Assembly: GCA_017430835.1 (NCBI GenBank)
Contig: JAFRMD010000184.1
Location: forward strand, 1 to 8,658
Origin: Methanosphaera sp.
Lineage (GTDB): Archaea; Methanobacteriota; Methanobacteria; Methanobacteriales; Methanobacteriaceae
DNA: 8,658 nucleotides
Direction: 5' to 3'
The notes under the pieces were generated by a model. It saw only the letters and a list, made by a program, of their open reading frames with translations, was not told the DNA's origin and made no database searches. The position numbers were made by a program, and so were the translations under genes. Below, piece by piece: positions 4,967 through 8,658 of this stretch (position 1 is its first letter; every line of letters begins with the position of its first letter).

Positions 4967-7453
4967 TTAACCTTCAATTGACCGTATTAATTTCCTGCAC
5001 TTACTTGTAACATCATCCATTCCAAAGACATTGGCAATTCTTTCTATAGCCTCCAGGTAGCGGATTACCTGATCAAGATAATTATAAATATCACCACTGT
5101 ATATGACGATTGAATATTTTTGTCTGAACTCACTGCTGATTTCAGATGGAGTTAAAGAGTCAATACGCCTCTGGATAATATACTTTGAGATATTTCTTTC
5201 AAGACAGTCACAGTACACATCAGTACAATCTCCTTTAAAATCCATCATTAATTTAATCAACCTATTTTTTTCTTTCTCGGAAAGGTCATTTATAACATGG
5301 GATGAACTTATTAACTCCTTATTACTGTCAGCAAACAATCTGGCACTTACATAATAAATATACTCCCTGAATACTTTAATATATGAATCTGTTAAGTATA
5401 CATTTGATAAGTATTCCAAATTGGTTATTATATCCAATAGATCGGATGTAATGTTTTTTCTGATTAATTCTGCCTCCTGTAAATTTAAGAATGACTTGCT
5501 TACTGCCCGGCCATAAGGTGTAATGGAATAACTTTTATTTGAAGAATCATAGCATGCCATATTCAAATGAAGCAGCTTAGCAACCACATTGCCGAATGAC
5601 AGTTCACTATCCATTTTATTGTATCTTTTCTTCAAAACATTCTTTTTCACATCACCATATGATGAGATATCGGCAAGCAATTGTTCATAGATATCATTTG
5701 TACTATATTTAACCGTGATGTCACTGACACTGGATTCAAGTAGCTTGTATGCAATTTTCTCTTCTGAGGTATGTCTATAATAGTTGTCATCAATGAAAAA
5801 TATGTATGCCTTTCCCTTATCCTGATAAGTTGGTCGTCCAGCCCTGCCTGTCATCTGATGAAACTCATTTGCAGTTAACCAATCTCGTCCCATACGTAAT
5901 GAATCAAATATGACCATACTAGCCGGAAAATCCACGCCGGCAGCTAGTGCTGCTGTAGTTACAACTGTAGATATCTCCTGATTAGCATATTGCAATTCAA
6001 TATCAACCTTTTTCTGATATGTTAATCCTGCATGATAACTATGGGCATTTACATTCTTTTTTCTTAATTGATTTGCTATTTGACTTGTTTTTCTACGTGA
6101 ATCTGTGAATATTATGCTTTGGCCCCTATAACCCAATGGTGATATATTATTAAATTCATTTGCACATAATTTTACAATCATATCCATTTTTTGTCTGTTG
6201 TTTTCTGCACCAATCACATGTCTTTCTAGCAAAACAGGCCTTTTATCATATTTAACCAGTTTCATGTTGAAGTTTTTTGCCAATTCATGGGGATTGTTTA
6301 TTGTAGCGGATAATCCTATTAACTGTGATTGTGGATATAAACTCATCAATCGATTTATAAGCCCGTTTAATCTGCTTCCCCGTTCTGAATCATCAAGCAT
6401 GTGTATTTCATCGATTACAACAACACCTAACTCATTTAATGAATCGATTTTACCGCTTCGGAGTATAAAGTCCAGTCCTTCATATGTTGCTACGATTATA
6501 TCTGCATCATCAACGGGTTTTTCTATTATTTTCAATTCATCAGGGGCATTTATCTTGTTTTTTCCCACTTTTATTACAATATTTAATCCTAATGATGAGT
6601 AGGAATCCTTGAAGTACCTGTATTTCTGATTGGCAAGTGCCACAAGTGGAGATAGATATATGAATTTCTTGTTTTGTAATGCTTTGGTTATGCCCGCTAG
6701 TTCTGCTATTAATGTTTTGCCTGATGCCGTCTGTGATACTATCAGCATGTTTTTGTTATCGAGTAATCCATTATTTAATGCCAGTATCTGTACTGGTAGA
6801 AGATTTTCTATCCTACGCTTTAGTATGGTCTTGAATATGTTTGGTATATCTACTTCATCTATTGATACTTTTGCAAATTCAGTTTCATTGGAGCAAATAG
6901 TGTCATAAAGAGTTATTTTCTTGTCTAATGGATCTATACCATTATATTTTAACTCATATACCTTGGATAAGTCCTTCGTATCATGAAGAGTATCCATAAA
7001 TCGTTTGCAAGCAGAATAGCTGTGATGATATTCACATACGTTAAATTTCACTTCAGCTTCAGCACAATGAGTGCATATCATTTTATTGCCATGTTTATAG
7101 GATGATTCGTCTGTTATTGGTGTTATAATGCCTAATTTCTGGCATCTTTCACATATCTTTATGAATGAGTATTTTATATCATGTTGTTTTAGGAAGTTTT
7201 CGAATTGTTCGTCTTTGTTTGTCAGGTACACATCCTCTTTTTTAAGTATTTTTATGAATTCCTCCAGGTTTATTTGATGAAATTTTTTTGATATCTTCTG
7301 TTTGATATTGGTTATTTGAATTTGGTTATTGTTATTGTATATTGAGAATGTAATTTCCACTCGTAGGTTGGATAGAATATTATCCATTAGTGGTGAGTAT
7401 ATTTTTGATTTTTTATTTTTGTTTATTCTGATTATTAGCATCTTATTAATCAT
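4967..7453 (-). CDS. Ski2-like superfamily 2 RNA helicase with zinc finger (probable ASH-Ski2)
   Basis: This is an ATP-dependent helicase of the Ski2/Hel308 group. The N-terminal 200 residues carry a C4 zinc finger (Cys101, Cys104, Cys127, Cys130, with Cys140 and His143/144 nearby). The motor follows: Gln222 of the Q motif, TASGKT (242-247), SPL (268-270), the DEIH box (348-351), SAT (382-384), SIIFTDSRR (446-454), TTAALAAGVDFPA (499-511) and QMTGRAGR (533-540). The C-terminal 290 residues look like the winged-helix and helical domains of Ski2 proteins. The N-terminal zinc finger and 828-aa length argue for the archaeal ASH-Ski2 family rather than Hel308, which is near 700 aa and lacks this module. 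In Pyrococcus, ASH-Ski2 works with the exonuclease aRNase J in RNA decay; the same role here is inferred. The start is uncertain: ATG at 7453 has only a weak GGAT upstream, while ATG at 7441, four codons later, follows GGGATGAT. All motor motifs are intact. Confidence 0.85.
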   Translation of the reverse strand: MINKMLIIRINKNKKSKIYSPLMDNILSNLRVEITFSIYNNNNQIQITNIKQKISKKFHQINLEEFIKILKKEDVYLTNKDEQFENFLKQHDIKYSFIKICERCQKLGIITPITDESSYKHGNKMICTHCAEAEVKFNVCEYHHSYSACKRFMDTLHDTKDLSKVYELKYNGIDPLDKKITLYDTICSNETEFAKVSIDEVDIPNIFKTILKRRIENLLPVQILALNNGLLDNKNMLIVSQTASGKTLIAELAGITKALQNKKFIYLSPLVALANQKYRYFKDSYSSLGLNIVIKVGKNKINAPDELKIIEKPVDDADIIVATYEGLDFILRSGKIDSLNELGVVVIDEIHMLDDSERGSRLNGLINRLMSLYPQSQLIGLSATINNPHELAKNFNMKLVKYDKRPVLLERHVIGAENNRQKMDMIVKLCANEFNNISPLGYRGQSIIFTDSRRKTSQIANQLRKKNVNAHSYHAGLTYQKKVDIELQYANQEISTVVTTAALAAGVDFPASMVIFDSLRMGRDWLTANEFHQMTGRAGRPTYQDKGKAYIFFIDDNYYRHTSEEKIAYKLLESSVSDITVKYSTNDIYEQLLADISSYGDVKKNVLKKRYNKMDSELSFGNVVAKLLHLNMACYDSSNKSYSITPYGRAVSKSFLNLQEAELIRKNITSDLLDIITNLEYLSNVYLTDSYIKVFREYIYYVSARLFADSNKELISSSHVINDLSEKEKNRLIKLMMDFKGDCTDVYCDCLERNISKYIIQRRIDSLTPSEISSEFRQKYSIVIYSGDIYNYLDQVIRYLEAIERIANVFGMDDVTSKCRKLIRSIEG

Positions 7454-7486
7454 CCCGATATCCGTTGATTTACTACTTATTAAATG

Positions 7487-7570
7487 TTTAATATTTTTAA
7501 TTAATATATAATTATTATTACTAAATATATTATTTTTATTATATATTGTTTATTATTTTTATTAAATTAT
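7487..7570. other. Almost pure A+T tract between divergent genes
   Basis: Only two G/C bases (7521 and 7548) occur in these 84 bp. The tract separates the helicase gene from the divergent unknown gene and probably contains both upstream promoter areas. A DNA-unwinding role is possible, but no origin boxes are visible. Confidence 0.45.
7503..7512 (-). promoter_or_regulatory. Possible TATA-like box of the helicase gene
   Basis: The minus strand reads AATTATATAT here; a start about 25 nt downstream gives a leader of 30-40 nt. Many alternatives exist in the same AT tract. Confidence 0.25.
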
Positions 7571-7635
7571 CTACATTATATAAAACTCATCATGGTGATT
7601 TCATATCATCAATTAAAAATATTTAATCATAACCG

Positions 7636-7650
7636 TTTATAATTTATATT
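7636..7650 (+). promoter_or_regulatory. TATA-like element close to the unknown 147-aa gene
   Basis: TTTATAATTTATATT lies 11-25 bp before the ATG at 7661, preceded by AACCG. If it is used, transcription would begin at or within a few bases of the ATG, giving a leaderless or near-leaderless mRNA. Confidence 0.35.
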
Positions 7651-7660
7651 TATTAATTAT

Positions 7661-8104
7661 ATGTTAAAAAGATATTTTAGAATAGAAAAACAATATAATA
7701 ATAGAGTTATTGAGGGTGATATCATTACATATAAAAATATGAAAGTTAGTGAAATATTAGCTGACGAAGAGTATCCACATCAAAAATCATTGCAGAATCT
7801 ATTAAAAAGAATAAGATCCATTAACCAATACATCGTTGAGGAAGTAACTGATGATAAAATACTGTTTAAAACAAGAGACATGGTATTTATATACGTCGAA
7901 CCCCTGGATGATTGTGTGAAGGTAAGTACTGATTTTTATGCCGACAGAATTATTGATCTAGCCAACAAATATGAAGTAATACCTAAGACGACAATGGACG
8001 GTACGGATACAATCTCATACAGTATAAAAAATCCAATGTTTGTACAATACGGCGTTAGCCTTGCCCAACAGGCATTTACAAGATTTAAAAGATTAAAAGT
8101 ATAA
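7661..8104 (+). CDS. Conserved-looking hypothetical soluble protein
   Basis: Not recognised. The 147 residues have no signal peptide or membrane segment. The charged composition and pattern suggest an alpha/beta fold: strands near 16-24 and 67-79 (KILFKTRDMVFIYVE), a helix near 41-54 (KSLQNLLKRIRSI), and another near 91-104 (FYADRIIDLANKY). The C-terminal end is basic (FKRLKV) after a helix-like VSLAQQAFTRF. No catalytic or metal motif stands out; Cys85 is the only cysteine. Reading is open from ATG at 7661, with no ribosome binding site upstream and a TATA-like element only 11-25 bp away, so leaderless translation is likely. The gene is divergent from the helicase across an AT tract and ends before a good T-rich terminator. 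A functional link to the helicase is possible but rests on position alone. Confidence 0.72.
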   Translation: MLKRYFRIEKQYNNRVIEGDIITYKNMKVSEILADEEYPHQKSLQNLLKRIRSINQYIVEEVTDDKILFKTRDMVFIYVEPLDDCVKVSTDFYADRIIDLANKYEVIPKTTMDGTDTISYSIKNPMFVQYGVSLAQQAFTRFKRLKV

Positions 8105-8110
8105 AATCCA

Positions 8111-8131
8111 CTTCTTTTTTTATCCCTTTTT
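8111..8131 (+). terminator. T-rich terminator of the unknown 147-aa gene
   Basis: CTTCTTTTTTTATCCCTTTTT starts 6 nt after the stop codon, with T7 and T5 runs, and fits archaeal U-tract termination. Confidence 0.5.
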
Positions 8132-8194
8132 AATATAACATTCAAATTAGACTATTTTTTAAGTTATGGATAAAAATTAGATTAAATTATATTT

Positions 8195-8212
8195 GAAAAA
8201 AAGCTTAAAAAA
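8195..8212 (-). terminator. Oligo-T terminator of the small membrane protein gene
   Basis: The minus strand reads CTTTTTTAAGCTTTTTTT just past the stop codon and a CCCCC stretch. It holds two T-runs around AAGCTT. Confidence 0.45.
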
Positions 8213-8229
8213 GGTTTATAGGGGGTTAT

Positions 8230-8448
8230 TTATTCAATAGCGTTAATCTGTTGAACTTTTCTGTCAGCATCAATTAATGCATATAACCAAAGTACAAAGG
8301 AACCAATTGATGCAATTGGATTATGGAATAAGCCTAATAAGACACATACCAAGAATATTCCTATTGCAAAAAGATAGTTTTTACTGAATAAATATCCTAG
8401 ACCTGGTAAAATAAATCCTACTATAAATGTTGCTAATCTACTTGCCAT
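8230..8448 (-). CDS. Small multi-spanning membrane protein (TM2-like)
   Basis: A 72-residue, mostly hydrophobic protein. Residues 5-21 hold a segment with LPGLGYLF, 25-41 a second hydrophobic helix, and 45-59 a third, followed by the polar tail DADRKVQQINAIE. The GLGYLFSKNYLFAIGIF pattern, a glycine-rich helix, a short polar turn, then a second helix, resembles TM2-domain and related small prokaryotic membrane proteins of unknown function. That assignment is by pattern only. The start is well supported by GGGAGG (8457-8462) 8 nt before the ATG. It is flanked by its own promoter-like region and an oligo-T terminator, so it is probably expressed alone. No catalytic residues are visible. Confidence 0.8.
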   Translation of the reverse strand: MASRLATFIVGFILPGLGYLFSKNYLFAIGIFLVCVLLGLFHNPIASIGSFVLWLYALIDADRKVQQINAIE

Positions 8449-8456
8449 ATAATTTT

Positions 8457-8462
8457 CCTCCC
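8457..8462 (-). promoter_or_regulatory. Strong ribosome binding site of the small membrane protein
   Basis: GGGAGG on the minus strand, 8 nt before the ATG at 8448, is the best Shine-Dalgarno match in the window and suggests efficient translation. Confidence 0.7.
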
Positions 8463-8474
8463 ATTCGATATTAA

Positions 8475-8500
8475 TATATTTATACTTTATACTTTATATT
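8475..8500 (-). promoter_or_regulatory. TATA-rich promoter region of the small membrane protein
   Basis: The minus strand contains repeated AAGTATA/AATATAA strings (plus strand TATACTT at 8481-8487 and 8488-8494). A box near 8486-8500 would start transcription just before the ribosome binding site, giving a short leader. Confidence 0.35.
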
Positions 8501-8553
8501 ATTTCTATTAAACAAATTGGTGCTGTCAAGATGTCTGATGATTTTGTAAGGTT

Positions 8554-8658
8554 TCAGTAAATAGCATTTCTATGGTCCCATCGTTTAAGTTTTATGTTAA
8601 ATCTTGATAAAAATCCTTTTTCTGTTTTATATTTCTTTTTCACATGTTTTGGAGCTAA
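8554..8658 (-). CDS. C-terminal end of a gene cut by the window edge
   Basis: The minus strand is open from the window edge for 34 codons to a TGA at 8556-8554. The translation is basic and protein-like, including LAPKHVKKKYKTEKG and IKLKRWDHRNAIY, with mixed residues unlike the low-complexity shadows elsewhere. The family is not recognised. The short length leaves chance as an alternative. The AT-rich gap to the small membrane protein gene suggests a separate transcript. Confidence 0.4.
   Translation of the reverse strand, partial: LAPKHVKKKYKTEKGFLSRFNIKLKRWDHRNAIY

Noticed and set aside
6198..6602. 134-codon plus-strand frame inside the helicase gene
   Set aside because: It lies opposite conserved helicase motor motifs and has no ribosome binding site and a shadow-type composition rich in Ser/Phe/Ile.
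7487..7570. Replication origin
   Set aside because: There is an AT tract, but no repeated origin-recognition boxes and no orc1/cdc6 gene nearby.
7592..7642. 16-codon frame near CATGGTGATTTC upstream of the unknown 147-aa gene
   Set aside because: It is too short, without a ribosome binding site, and overlaps the likely promoter of the next gene.
1..8658. Mobile element, CRISPR array or defence system
   Set aside because: No transposase, integrase, terminal inverted repeats, regularly spaced repeats or defence-gene motifs were found. The helicase fits an RNA-decay family rather than a defence locus.

Overview
The window looks like chromosomal DNA of a very AT-rich methanogenic archaeon, most likely a Methanobacteriales member such as Methanosphaera. 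This is an inference from three things: the strongly AT-rich composition; TATA-like boxes about 25 nt before plausible start sites together with GAGGT or GGGAGG ribosome binding sites; and the gene families present (an archaeal S2P/M50-like membrane protein, a CfbA/CbiX chelatase of the F430/cobamide branch, and an archaeal Ski2-type helicase with a zinc finger). No rRNA, tRNA, CRISPR array, insertion sequence or prophage gene was seen.

Layout from left to right. A noncoding left edge is followed by an S2P/M50-type membrane protein (+) that has lost its HExxH zinc-protease motif. After a noncoding gap comes a minus-strand gene for nicotinamide phosphoribosyltransferase (NadV/NAMPT). It is divergent from an unrecognised acidic protein with a C-terminal membrane anchor (+). 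The spacer between these two carries a palindromic TATA element and a 14/15 inverted repeat, which may be shared operators. Next is a minus-strand CfbA/CbiX chelatase built from two fused complete domains with a 16-histidine insertion in the first. A 564-bp noncoding gap follows, in which two hairpins lie between a TATA-like box and an oligo-T tract, a candidate small RNA. Then comes an 828-residue superfamily 2 RNA helicase (-), probably ASH-Ski2, divergent from an unrecognised soluble 147-residue protein (+) with no ribosome binding site. The window ends with a small multi-spanning membrane protein (-) and the C-terminal end of a further minus-strand gene cut by the window edge.

The genes do not form a pathway or an operon. 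Nearly every gene has its own promoter-like element and several end at oligo-T tracts, so they look like single transcription units for separate housekeeping or accessory tasks: NAD salvage, nickel/cobalt tetrapyrrole synthesis, RNA decay and membrane functions. No clear new multi-gene system is visible. The observations most worth following are the protease-dead S2P homologue, the NAMPT in an archaeon with its shared divergent regulatory region, the His-rich fused chelatase and the candidate structured RNA.
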